This document shows, piece after piece, positions 16,430-24,376 of a stretch of 64,000 nt of DNA. The stretch covers positions 62,001 to 126,000 of the forward strand of contig JAIOSF010000021.1 in assembly GCA_021107755.1 (NCBI GenBank), read 5' to 3'. A program made the translations under genes and the position numbers. The stretch comes from Arcobacteraceae bacterium (GTDB taxonomy: Bacteria; Campylobacterota; Campylobacteria; Campylobacterales; Arcobacteraceae). Below the pieces are notes generated by a model, which worked only from the letters and a program-made list of their open reading frames with translations, made no database searches and was not told the origin of the DNA. How positions within the stretch are numbered: position 1 is the stretch's first letter; each line of letters opens with the position of its first letter.

Positions 16430-17550
16430 TTTCTTTTCCAATCATAAAATTTTAAATTTGCATTACTTAAAACAGCAACACCTTCTGCTCTCCCTATAAA
16501 TCCCATTTTTTCACCTCGCGTTGCTTTGATATTGATTCTTTGCTTTGTAATACCAATTATTGAGGAGAGTTGAGTTTTTATGGCATCTTTATAGGGATTT
16601 ATTTTTGGTTTTTCTGCCAATATAGTAAGGTCTATATTAACAATTTCATATCCAACATTATAAACAAATGAGACAATATATTTAAGTAATTCTTTTGAGT
16701 CTGCACCTTTATATTGCGGATCATTATCAGGAAAAAATTCTCCAATATCACCTGCCCCAATTGCACCAAGAAGAGCATCAATAATGCTATGGATTACAAC
16801 ATCTCCATCACTATGAGCTTTAAAACCAACTTGTGATTCTATTGAAACACCACCCAAAACCATTGGTTTGTTTTCTTCAAATTGATGTATATCAATACCA
16901 CTTCCTATAAAAAAATCTTTTGATGGTTCAGATAAACAATCTATTTGGTGTAACTCTTTCCCAAAAGTTAATTTTATAGATTCTTTTGAACCTTTTATGT
17001 AGTGAATTGATTGATTTATATTTTTAATAGCACTACTTTCATCTGTAAATTCAACTGAAGTATTTAGTGCTTCTTTTAAGATAGTAGTATTTGAAAGTTG
17101 AGGAGTTTGTATGAGCTTTACATCTTCTCTATTGATAGTCTCATTTTTATAAATTACAGTATCTGATACATCTAAAACAGGAACGATACAAGAGGCAATA
17201 TCTTTTGAGTTTATAAGCTCTTGAATAACATTTTTAGGGATACAACATCTAGCAACATCCGTAATCATCACATAAGGGGATGTTACTTTTTGCAAAGCAT
17301 TTTTAATAGATTGTTGTCGAGTGCTACCACCTGCAACAAAATCAAATTTATCGCTAAAGGATTTCATATAATTTAGCTCATTCTGATGTGAAACTACAAT
17401 GATTTTATCAAAATTATGGAAGCTATCTATCCTTTTTGTTACATATAGCCACAGTGGTTCATCTTCTATTCGCAACCATTGTTTTTTTGCTTGAAGCTCA
17501 AATCTAGATGAATTACCTGCACATAGTACTATTAAAGTTGTCTCTTTCAA
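16426..17550 (-). CDS. ispDF: IspDF, bifunctional MEP-pathway enzyme
   Basis: Fused 2-C-methyl-D-erythritol 4-phosphate cytidylyltransferase and MECDP synthase for isoprenoid synthesis. The N-terminal half (1-205) has LCAGNSSRFELQAKKQWL and ITDVARCCIP; the C-terminal half (215-374) has GSGIDIHQF (metal-binding Asp and His), AHSDGDVVIHSIIDALLGA, DIGEFFPD and TRGEKMGFIGR. The fusion is usual in this phylum. The cytidylyltransferase has AGNSSRF, close to the usual AGxGxRF. First gene of the three-gene minus operon. Confidence 0.95.
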   Translation of the reverse strand: MKETTLIVLCAGNSSRFELQAKKQWLRIEDEPLWLYVTKRIDSFHNFDKIIVVSHQNELNYMKSFSDKFDFVAGGSTRQQSIKNALQKVTSPYVMITDVARCCIPKNVIQELINSKDIASCIVPVLDVSDTVIYKNETINREDVKLIQTPQLSNTTILKEALNTSVEFTDESSAIKNINQSIHYIKGSKESIKLTFGKELHQIDCLSEPSKDFFIGSGIDIHQFEENKPMVLGGVSIESQVGFKAHSDGDVVIHSIIDALLGAIGAGDIGEFFPDNDPQYKGADSKELLKYIVSFVYNVGYEIVNIDLTILAEKPKINPYKDAIKTQLSSIIGITKQRINIKATRGEKMGFIGRAEGVAVLSNANLKFYDWKRK

Positions 17551-17669
17551 AATTACCTCTTATTTATAAAATGTGTAAAAAAGTTACGAATTGTACATAA
17601 AACTCACTTAATAAGTTATTAGCACACTTTAAGATAAAATACAAAACTAAATTTCCAAAAAGGTTTCAA

Positions 17670-18560
17670 TTGCCATTTGTACTAAAAGAGTTTCCAGCAG
17701 TACCTGGAAAAAAAATTCAGCAGTTTTTGATAGATGATGTTGGTTTAACAATTTCTAGTTCCCAAAAACTATTAGCAAAGTGTAGAGTGTTTGATCAAAA
17801 TGATAAAGTATTACAAAATGGTGAAAAACTTAAATGTGATTTTATAAAGATTGCTATGTTTGAGGGACAAACTAGAGGATTAAATCCTATTTTCAATACA
17901 AAAGAGTTTGCTATATTTGATAAACCATCAGGAGTGATAGTTCATCCAACTTCAAGAAATACAGAATACTCTCTACTTGATGAGATACGATTTCATTTTG
18001 GTGATACTGCAAACTTAGCTCATAGGATAGATCAAGAAACATCAGGGTTGGTACTTGTTACAAAAAATAAGTATAGTGATATGGTTTTAAAAGATATGTT
18101 TGAAAATAAATTGTATGAAAAAAAATATTTAGCAATTGTTGAGGGAAAAATAGATAAAAATATCACTATAGACGAGGGTATAAAAAAAGCAACAAATAGT
18201 AAAATTGGTGTAAAAATGGTAACTGCATCTGATGGGAAAGAATCCGTTACTCATATAACCCCATTGCAATATAATAAAGTTAAAAATCAAACTTTAGTTG
18301 AAGCTACACCAATAACAGGAAGACAACACCAAATAAGAGTACATCTTCATTCTATTGGACATAAAATAGTAGGAGATCCAATTTATGGAGTCGATGAAGA
18401 TATTGCAGATAAGTATCTTTTAAAAAAGCTAACATTAGAAGAGAGACTTTTACACATAAAGGATGAACGATTAAGGTTGCAGGCAAATTTTTTAAAATTT
18501 CAGTTTGAAAATAATACCTATGCAATTTATTCAAAGCTTAAGTTTAAAGTAGTAAAATAA
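17670..18560 (+). CDS. RluA-family pseudouridine synthase
   Basis: Modifies uridines in rRNA or tRNA. The 296-residue protein has an S4-like N-terminal part (IDDVGLTISSSQKLL) and the RluA catalytic core: KPSGVIVHP, then AHRIDQETSGLVLVTKN with the catalytic Asp, and ITGRQHQIRVHLHSIGH plus GDPIYG. TTG start with AAAAGG upstream. The exact RNA target (RluA, C or D type) cannot be assigned. Divergent from ispDF across a 119-base spacer. Confidence 0.92.
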   Translation: MPFVLKEFPAVPGKKIQQFLIDDVGLTISSSQKLLAKCRVFDQNDKVLQNGEKLKCDFIKIAMFEGQTRGLNPIFNTKEFAIFDKPSGVIVHPTSRNTEYSLLDEIRFHFGDTANLAHRIDQETSGLVLVTKNKYSDMVLKDMFENKLYEKKYLAIVEGKIDKNITIDEGIKKATNSKIGVKMVTASDGKESVTHITPLQYNKVKNQTLVEATPITGRQHQIRVHLHSIGHKIVGDPIYGVDEDIADKYLLKKLTLEERLLHIKDERLRLQANFLKFQFENNTYAIYSKLKFKVVK

Positions 18561-18564
18561 TAGC

Positions 18565-19533
18565 ATGAAGAATGAAATGTTAAATCTGATTGAATTAGCT
18601 ATACAAGATAAAGATAAGTTAAAGTCTTTAGAGAAAATTTATACATTATATGACCAGTTACAATACAGTGAAAATATACAAGAGATGGCATCAAGCTTGT
18701 GTGATTGGTTATGCGAAAAATATGAAGTACAAAATATGAAGTTTTCTCTATTTGATTTGGAAACGAATTTATCAACTGACATCATTAAAAGAGGTGCCGA
18801 GTTTTTTTTGGATGGAGAATTCTCTTTTTATTTTATAATTAATACCCATACAGATATGAATGCAATTGTAGCTTTTAGTGCAACAGATCAAGAACATTTT
18901 GATATGATAAATGGTGACTATCCTTTTATAGAAGCTGCTTTTTTCCAAATATCACCAATATTGCAAAATGGAATTATGCAAAAGCATCATGTTGAAGCTT
19001 CCTCTATAGATAGTGTTACTAATGTGCATAGTAGAAAATATCTTATAAAGCATATAAATAAAATAATATCATTATCAAAAAAAGATGAGAAAGATATTGC
19101 ATTTTTAATGATAGGCATTGATAGGTTTAAAGCAGTTATTGAAGAATTTGATTACGATATTGGAGATAAAGTATTAATAGAACTAGCAAAAGTTATCCAT
19201 GGCAATATAAAAGATTTTGACATTGTTTCTCGTCTTACGGGGGATGAGTTTTTACTAGCAATAGTGAATCCTAGTTCTATAGCAAATGTAGAAAAAACAG
19301 CACAAAAAATTATTAATGATTTTGCAAAAGTTGAAGTTATAGTAAATCCAGAAACAGGACAAATACTACAAAAAACAATTTGTATTGGGATCTCATTATT
19401 TCCATATGATTCCAATGATATCAATCAAGTTTTAAAAAATGCAGATAATTTTTTAAATGAGGCAAAAAACAAGGGTAGATCTCAATATGCTTTTTATAAA
19501 AAAGAGGAAGAAAGTAGCATCGATTTATTTTAA
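18565..19533 (+). CDS. GGDEF-domain protein, probable diguanylate cyclase with variant TGDEF site
   Basis: The N-terminal 145 residues are a non-membrane sensor-like region, GAF-like by appearance. The C-terminal 175 residues form a GGDEF domain: DSVTNVHSRKYL, IGIDRFKAVIEEFDYDIGDKVL, signature RLTGDEF (225-229), ISLFPYD and NADNFLNEAKNKGR. The first Gly of GGDEF is Thr, and the inhibitory RxxD site reads KDFD (216-219). Other catalytic residues are in place, so activity is possible, without classical product inhibition. It starts five bases after the pseudouridine synthase stop. It could in principle feed the c-di-GMP riboswitch at 1150. Confidence 0.85.
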   Translation: MKNEMLNLIELAIQDKDKLKSLEKIYTLYDQLQYSENIQEMASSLCDWLCEKYEVQNMKFSLFDLETNLSTDIIKRGAEFFLDGEFSFYFIINTHTDMNAIVAFSATDQEHFDMINGDYPFIEAAFFQISPILQNGIMQKHHVEASSIDSVTNVHSRKYLIKHINKIISLSKKDEKDIAFLMIGIDRFKAVIEEFDYDIGDKVLIELAKVIHGNIKDFDIVSRLTGDEFLLAIVNPSSIANVEKTAQKIINDFAKVEVIVNPETGQILQKTICIGISLFPYDSNDINQVLKNADNFLNEAKNKGRSQYAFYKKEEESSIDLF

Positions 19534-19550
19534 TTTTAGCTTAAATCGTG

Positions 19551-19556
19551 TATAAT
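19551..19556 (+). promoter_or_regulatory. Candidate -10 box for rpmE
   Basis: Perfect TATAAT between the GGDEF gene stop and the rpmE leader; transcription would begin near 19562, leaving a leader of about 58 bases before the rpmE ATG. No -35 is recognisable. Confidence 0.6.
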
Positions 19557-19569
19557 TCGCAACTTTTAT

Positions 19570-19619
19570 AAAGGGCGACAAAGACGCGACCCTTTTGTTA
19601 GAACAAAAAAAGGAAAAAA
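19570..19619 (+). promoter_or_regulatory. Structured rpmE leader, two competing hairpins
   Basis: Hairpin one pairs AAAGGGCG (19570-19577) with CG-A-CCCTTT (19587-19595, A19589 bulged). Hairpin two would pair CCTTTTGT (19591-19598) with ACAAAA and the AAGG of the ribosome site (about 19603-19613). They share CCCTTT, so only one can form, and the second would hide the Shine-Dalgarno sequence. This looks like an autoregulatory ribosomal-protein leader, as known for L31 in other phyla; here it is inference from pairing only. Confidence 0.45.
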
Positions 19620-19620
19620 A

Positions 19621-19821
19621 ATGAAAAAAGAAATTCACCCAGATTTCAAAGTATGTCAAGTAAGTTGTGCTTGTGGTAATGCTTTTGAAACAAAATCAAA
19701 TGTTGAAACTTTAAGAATTGATGTTTGTGCTGCTTGTCACCCATTTTTCACAGGTGAGCAAAAAATTGTTGATGCTGCTGGTAGAGTTGAAAAATTCAAA
19801 GCTAGATACGCAATGAAATAA
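19621..19821 (+). CDS. rpmE: Ribosomal protein L31 (bL31, zinc-binding form)
   Basis: The 66-residue protein begins MKKEIHPDF and has the four cysteines of the zinc-binding C+ form (C15 and C17-type pair in SCACGN, then [12 protein letters not shown]). AAAAAAGG lies seven or so bases before the ATG. Its TAA overlaps the rsmI ATG by one base. It has its own promoter and a structured leader. Confidence 0.97.
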   Translation: MKKEIHPDFKVCQVSCACGNAFETKSNVETLRIDVCAACHPFFTGEQKIVDAAGRVEKFKARYAMK

Positions 19822-20636
19822 TGTTGACATTTGTTCCAACTCCTATAGGTAACTTAGGAGATATATCTTTTAGAACAATTGAAGTTTTAAAAGATGGGGA
19901 ACTTATCTTGTGTGAAGACACAAGGGTAACAAAAAAACTATTCTCTTTACTCTCTACAAGATATAATGTAACTTTTCCCGATTTTCAATTTATTAGTCTC
20001 CATTCTCATAACGAAAAAGAATTTTTAACAGTACAGAATAGTGAACTTTTAAAAATAAAAAACTGTATATATTTAAGTGATGCAGGGATGCCTTGTGTAA
20101 GTGATCCTGGTAGTTTTCTTGTGGATTTTTGTTTAAATAATGAAATAGAGTATGATGTGCTTCCTGGTGCTAATGCTATTTTGACAGCATACGCAAGTAG
20201 TGGTTTTTCTAACACAACATTTACATTTTTTGGATTTTTACCCCATAAAGGGAGCAATCGTAGTGATTTTTTAGATAAAGTGATGAACAGTGATACTTTA
20301 GCTATTTTGTATGAGTCACCACATAGATTATTGAAACTTTTAGAAGAGATTGCTCATGTGGATAAAGATAGAGTGATTTTTTTAACAAAAGAGCTAACTA
20401 AGAAATATCAAAAAAGATATAAAGATAGTAGTCAGAATATTTTTAACCAATTTAAAAATGAGACAATTAAAGGTGAATGGGTAGTTATAATAGAGCCGAA
20501 AATTCAAGAAAATAAAGGGATTATAACTTATAGTGATATAGATGAACTTTCCCTTGCTCCTAAACAAAAGGCGAAGTTATTATCTAAATTAACAGGGGAA
20601 AGTGTAAAAGATATCTATAACAAATTGATATCTTAA
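19821..20636 (+). CDS. rsmI: RsmI, 16S rRNA 2'-O-methyltransferase (C1402)
   Basis: SAM-dependent methyltransferase of the tetrapyrrole-methylase fold that modifies 16S rRNA C1402. The 271-residue protein has VPTPIGNLGDISFRTIEVL, CEDTRVTKKL, YLSDAGMPCVSDPG, GANAILTAYASSG, FFGFLPHKG and the YESPHRLLKLLEEI segment. Coupled to rpmE by a one-base overlap; the next gene starts seven bases after its stop. Confidence 0.96.
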   Translation: MLTFVPTPIGNLGDISFRTIEVLKDGELILCEDTRVTKKLFSLLSTRYNVTFPDFQFISLHSHNEKEFLTVQNSELLKIKNCIYLSDAGMPCVSDPGSFLVDFCLNNEIEYDVLPGANAILTAYASSGFSNTTFTFFGFLPHKGSNRSDFLDKVMNSDTLAILYESPHRLLKLLEEIAHVDKDRVIFLTKELTKKYQKRYKDSSQNIFNQFKNETIKGEWVVIIEPKIQENKGIITYSDIDELSLAPKQKAKLLSKLTGESVKDIYNKLIS

Positions 20637-20643
20637 AAAAATT

Positions 20644-21237
20644 ATGCAGTTTGTTCAAAAAGAGTATAATGTAACAGTTGAGATTAAAAAGTCAAAATTT
20701 ATTACATATCTTTTCCCTTATGAAAAATTTAACGATGTTATGGAAAAACTTAAAAATGAACATCCCAAAGCAAGACATTTTGTTTATGCTTATAGATATC
20801 TCAATGAATTTGAACAAATTGTTGAAAATAGTAGTGATGATGGAGAACCAAAAGGGACAAGTGGCAAGCCATCTTTAGCTGTAATGGCAGGAATGGATAT
20901 TATCAATAGTGGTGTTATTATTGTACGTTATTTTGGTGGCATTAAGTTGGGAACTGGAGGACTGATTCGTGCTTACGGTGATGCCGTTAATGAGGTGCTT
21001 AATAGTGCAACTTTAGTAGAGTATAAAAAGCTTATTGAAAAAAAACTAATTTTTGAGTATAGTTACCTATCAAAAGTTGAGTATTTATTAGAGAAGTATG
21101 ATATTATCATAGTAAAAAAAGTATTTGAAATAGATGTGGTATTCTTTATTCAAGCTTCTAAAGAACAGCTTGAAAAATTAAAACTAGAGTTGGATAGAAA
21201 ATGTATAATAGAGGAAACTAAATTTGAAAAAAAATGA
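20644..21237 (+). CDS. IMPACT/YigZ-family protein
   Basis: Member of the UPF0029 (YigZ/IMPACT) family, of unclear biochemical function, linked in other organisms to ribosome stress. The 197-residue protein has IKKSKFITYLFPY, HPKARHFVYAYR, SSDDGEPKGTSGKPSL and VIIVRYFGGIKLGTGGL, then a C-terminal RNA-binding-like domain. Seven bases after rsmI and overlapping the next gene by 14 bases. Confidence 0.9.
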   Translation: MQFVQKEYNVTVEIKKSKFITYLFPYEKFNDVMEKLKNEHPKARHFVYAYRYLNEFEQIVENSSDDGEPKGTSGKPSLAVMAGMDIINSGVIIVRYFGGIKLGTGGLIRAYGDAVNEVLNSATLVEYKKLIEKKLIFEYSYLSKVEYLLEKYDIIIVKKVFEIDVVFFIQASKEQLEKLKLELDRKCIIEETKFEKK

Positions 21238-21655
21238 AACTCCCCCATATCTTTTAATTTTAATATTTATTGGTATTACGAATATAATTTTTAGTACATA
21301 TTTTATCTCTATTTTTTTAGCTGGAGTTGTGTTTAAAATTTTTTTAGAATCTTTAAAAAAACAGTATTATTATATTCTTGCTTTTTCTGTGATCACCTTT
21401 CTTGTAATTGAGGTTATTCAGGGATTTAAACCATTTTCTCTAACACTTATTGCACTTTTCTTATTTTATTTTATAATTCCTAGAATTAAGCATACTTTTT
21501 CATCATCAATAATGTCAGAGTTTATCTATATTTTTTTATTTTATCTTGTTTTACTTGTTGTAACTATTTTTTATACTCCATTTAGTATAAATATGTTGTA
21601 TGTAGTTATATATAATTTTTTGATTGATATTATTATAGTAGGATTTATTATATGA
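21224..21655 (+). CDS. Hydrophobic membrane protein, MreD-like by position
   Basis: A 143-residue, very hydrophobic protein with four or five membrane segments and no recognised motif. TTG start is supported by GAGGAAAC upstream. It precedes mrdA with a four-base ATGA overlap, the place where mreD-like genes lie in cell-shape operons, so a MreD-like role in the elongation machinery is a plausible inference from size, topology and context only. Confidence 0.65.
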   Translation: MKKNETPPYLLILIFIGITNIIFSTYFISIFLAGVVFKIFLESLKKQYYYILAFSVITFLVIEVIQGFKPFSLTLIALFLFYFIIPRIKHTFSSSIMSEFIYIFLFYLVLLVVTIFYTPFSINMLYVVIYNFLIDIIIVGFII

Positions 21656-23418
21656 GACTAAAGTTTATAATAGGATTTATTTTTATTATTGTAGCACTTT
21701 TATTAGGAAGAGTATATTACCTTAGTATTCAATCAAACGAATATTATGAAAGTTTATCTAAGAAAAATTACATAAAAAGATTTTATACTACATCTTCTAG
21801 GGGTTCTATTTTAGATAGAAATGGAAAATATTTAGCTATTAATAAAGTGGGTTTTAGTATCAATGTAAAACCACATTTACGAAGTAGTGAGAAATTTAAA
21901 GATGTAGAAGAGGTAGCAAGGCTAATAGTAAAATATTTTCCAGATTTTAAATATGAAAAACTTCTCCATAAGTATAAACAACTAGATTCTCCATATAGAC
22001 ATAATCTTATAAAACTTGTTGACTATGTTCCTTATGATGACTTTTTTAAACACTATACTATTTTTAACTCAAATGAAAATGTTGAAATCGAGCTAGCAAC
22101 TCTTCGAAAATATCTTTATAAAGATGTAGCAGCACATGTTTTAGGGTATATGGGAAAAACAACTGTAGAAGATATAAAAAATGATGAAAATAGTAAGTAT
22201 TTCGAACAAACTGGGAGAAGTGGTATTGAAAAATATTATGATAAAGTTTTACGAGGAGAGTTAGGATATCAAGATGTTCAAGTAAATTCTTTGTATAAAA
22301 AACTAAAAGTTTTAGATGAAGTGAAATCAACTAAAAGGGATATACAATTAACTATAGATATTGAATTACAAAAATATATACATGAGTTGTTTGGGAAGCA
22401 AGCAGGTGCAGTTGTAGTTATGGATATTAATAATGGAGAACTTTTAGCTGCTGGTAGTTTCCCTGAATTTGATAATAATCTTTTTGTAAATGGTATTAGT
22501 CACGAAGATTGGAAGAAAATTAGAGAAGATTTTAATCATCCTTTTACTAATAAGTTAATTAATGGTTTATATCCTCCTGGTTCTGTTATGAAAATGGGGA
22601 TAGCAATATCATTTTTAGAAAATGATGTATCCCCAAATTTTAGTGTTTACTGTAATGGAGAGATGCAATTAGGTTCAAGAAAATTTAGATGCTGGAATGA
22701 TAAGGGGCACTTAAGAACAGGTTTTGTAAAAGCTATTAGAGAAAGTTGTGATGATTTCTTTTATAAAGGGAGTTTAAAAGTAGGTATAAATAATATACAT
22801 AAGACATTGGATAGATTTGGTATTGGTAAAAAAACAGGTGTGGATTTACCAGTAGAGTTTATAGGTATAAACCCAGATAAAAGATGGAAAAAAGAAACAC
22901 AAAAGTTACCATGGTATATGGGGGAAACATTAGTTGCTTCTATTGGACAAGGTTTTATTAATGTTACGCCAATGCAAATAGCAAGGTATACGGGTGCAAT
23001 GGCAACTAATAAGTTACAAAAACCCCATCTTTTAAAAGATGATAGTTTAATAGAGTCAATTGATACAAATATCTCTCAAAGAGATCTTCGGATAGTTCAA
23101 AGAGGGATGTATGAAGTTGCTAATAAACCTTTGGGAACAGCAGTACACTATATTAAGTCTAAAACTACAGTTGCTGCAAAAACAGGTACAGCACAAGTTG
23201 TTGGTATTCCTCAATCAGAGAAAAAAAGAATGAAAGAACATGAGTTAGAGTATTTTCAAAGATCTCAAGCATGGCTTACAACTTATGCTCCATATAAAAA
23301 TCCACAATATGTGGTTACTATACTAGTAGAGCATGGTGGTCATGGGGGAAGTGCCGCTGGACCTATGGCAGGTAAAATTTTTAATAAACTTATTGAATTA
23401 GGGTATATAGATGAGTGA
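21652..23418 (+). CDS. mrdA: Penicillin-binding protein 2 (MrdA)
   Basis: Transpeptidase of the elongasome, anchored by one N-terminal membrane helix (about 5-22). The 588-residue protein has the pedestal domain (GSILDRNGKYLAINK), then the transpeptidase with Ser311 in GSVMKMG, the SCDDFFY second motif and Lys510 in KTGTAQVVG. Its length and the ARYTGAMATNKL segment fit PBP2. Likely partner of the MreD-like protein before it; overlaps the DHH gene by eight bases. Confidence 0.95.
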   Translation: MRLKFIIGFIFIIVALLLGRVYYLSIQSNEYYESLSKKNYIKRFYTTSSRGSILDRNGKYLAINKVGFSINVKPHLRSSEKFKDVEEVARLIVKYFPDFKYEKLLHKYKQLDSPYRHNLIKLVDYVPYDDFFKHYTIFNSNENVEIELATLRKYLYKDVAAHVLGYMGKTTVEDIKNDENSKYFEQTGRSGIEKYYDKVLRGELGYQDVQVNSLYKKLKVLDEVKSTKRDIQLTIDIELQKYIHELFGKQAGAVVVMDINNGELLAAGSFPEFDNNLFVNGISHEDWKKIREDFNHPFTNKLINGLYPPGSVMKMGIAISFLENDVSPNFSVYCNGEMQLGSRKFRCWNDKGHLRTGFVKAIRESCDDFFYKGSLKVGINNIHKTLDRFGIGKKTGVDLPVEFIGINPDKRWKKETQKLPWYMGETLVASIGQGFINVTPMQIARYTGAMATNKLQKPHLLKDDSLIESIDTNISQRDLRIVQRGMYEVANKPLGTAVHYIKSKTTVAAKTGTAQVVGIPQSEKKRMKEHELEYFQRSQAWLTTYAPYKNPQYVVTILVEHGGHGGSAAGPMAGKIFNKLIELGYIDE

Positions 23419-24376
23419 TTTTACAAAAGAGTTTCAAAAAGCTTATAAGTTAATAAATGAGAGTCATTATATTTTAATAGTTACACATATTAATCCTGAT
23501 GCAGATACTTTATCGTCAGCGTTAGCTTTGAGTAATTATATGTATAGAAATAATATCAATCATAAAGTATACAATAGTAGTAAGTATCTACCTAGAAATT
23601 TAGATTTTCTACCACGATTTGATAAAATTACCGATACAGTACCTAAAAGTTATGATCTTATTATTTATGTAGATTGTGGTGATAAAAGAAGAGTTGGTTT
23701 TGAGTTTAATTATACTTGTAAAGTTATTAATATAGATCATCACCAATCCAATGATAATTATGGAGATATAAATATTGTTGATTCCGATAAAGGAAGTACC
23801 GCTGAACTATTATTTGGTTTTTTCAAGAATAATGAGATAAAAATAACAAAAGAGATAGCCACTTGTTTATATATTGGTATTTATGATGATAGTATTGCTT
23901 TTACTACCCCTAGAACTAATAGTAAAACTTTTGAAGTGATTAATACTCTAGTTACAACTAATATAGAAATACCAAAAATATTAGAATCTTATTTAATGAG
24001 GGAGACGCTTGCAAAATATAGACTACTTCCTAAAATTTTACAAACATTAGAGTTATATTTTGAAGGTGATATCGCAATTATATATCAAAAACAAGAGTGG
24101 CTAGATATTACAGGAGCTACTTTTAATGAGTGTGATGAAGTAGTTAATGAGATATTAAAAATAGCGATAGTAAAAATAGCTATTTATTTACGCGAAGATA
24201 ACAATAATATAAGAATATCTTTACGAGGGAAAGATGATATTAAAATAGATTTATCCAAAGTTGCAAATACACTCAATGGTGGTGGTCACAAAAATGCAGC
24301 AGGAGCTACACTCTCAGGTGTGAGTATCCAACAAGCTACTACGAGATTATTAGATACTTTCAAAAATTACATTTAG
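23411..24376 (+). CDS. DHH/DHHA1-family phosphoesterase (NrnA-like)
   Basis: The 321-residue protein has the DHH metal-binding motifs: THINPDADTLSSALAL, YVDCGDKRR, IDHHQSND and DDSIAFTTPRT, plus the C-terminal DHHA1 substrate motif GGGHKNAAGA. Such proteins act as oligoribonucleases, pAp phosphatases or cyclic-dinucleotide breakdown enzymes; which one cannot be told. Soluble, no membrane segment, unlike GdpP. Convergent with the next gene, with a 17-base overlap of coding ends. Confidence 0.9.
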   Translation: MSDFTKEFQKAYKLINESHYILIVTHINPDADTLSSALALSNYMYRNNINHKVYNSSKYLPRNLDFLPRFDKITDTVPKSYDLIIYVDCGDKRRVGFEFNYTCKVINIDHHQSNDNYGDINIVDSDKGSTAELLFGFFKNNEIKITKEIATCLYIGIYDDSIAFTTPRTNSKTFEVINTLVTTNIEIPKILESYLMRETLAKYRLLPKILQTLELYFEGDIAIIYQKQEWLDITGATFNECDEVVNEILKIAIVKIAIYLREDNNNIRISLRGKDDIKIDLSKVANTLNGGGHKNAAGATLSGVSIQQATTRLLDTFKNYI

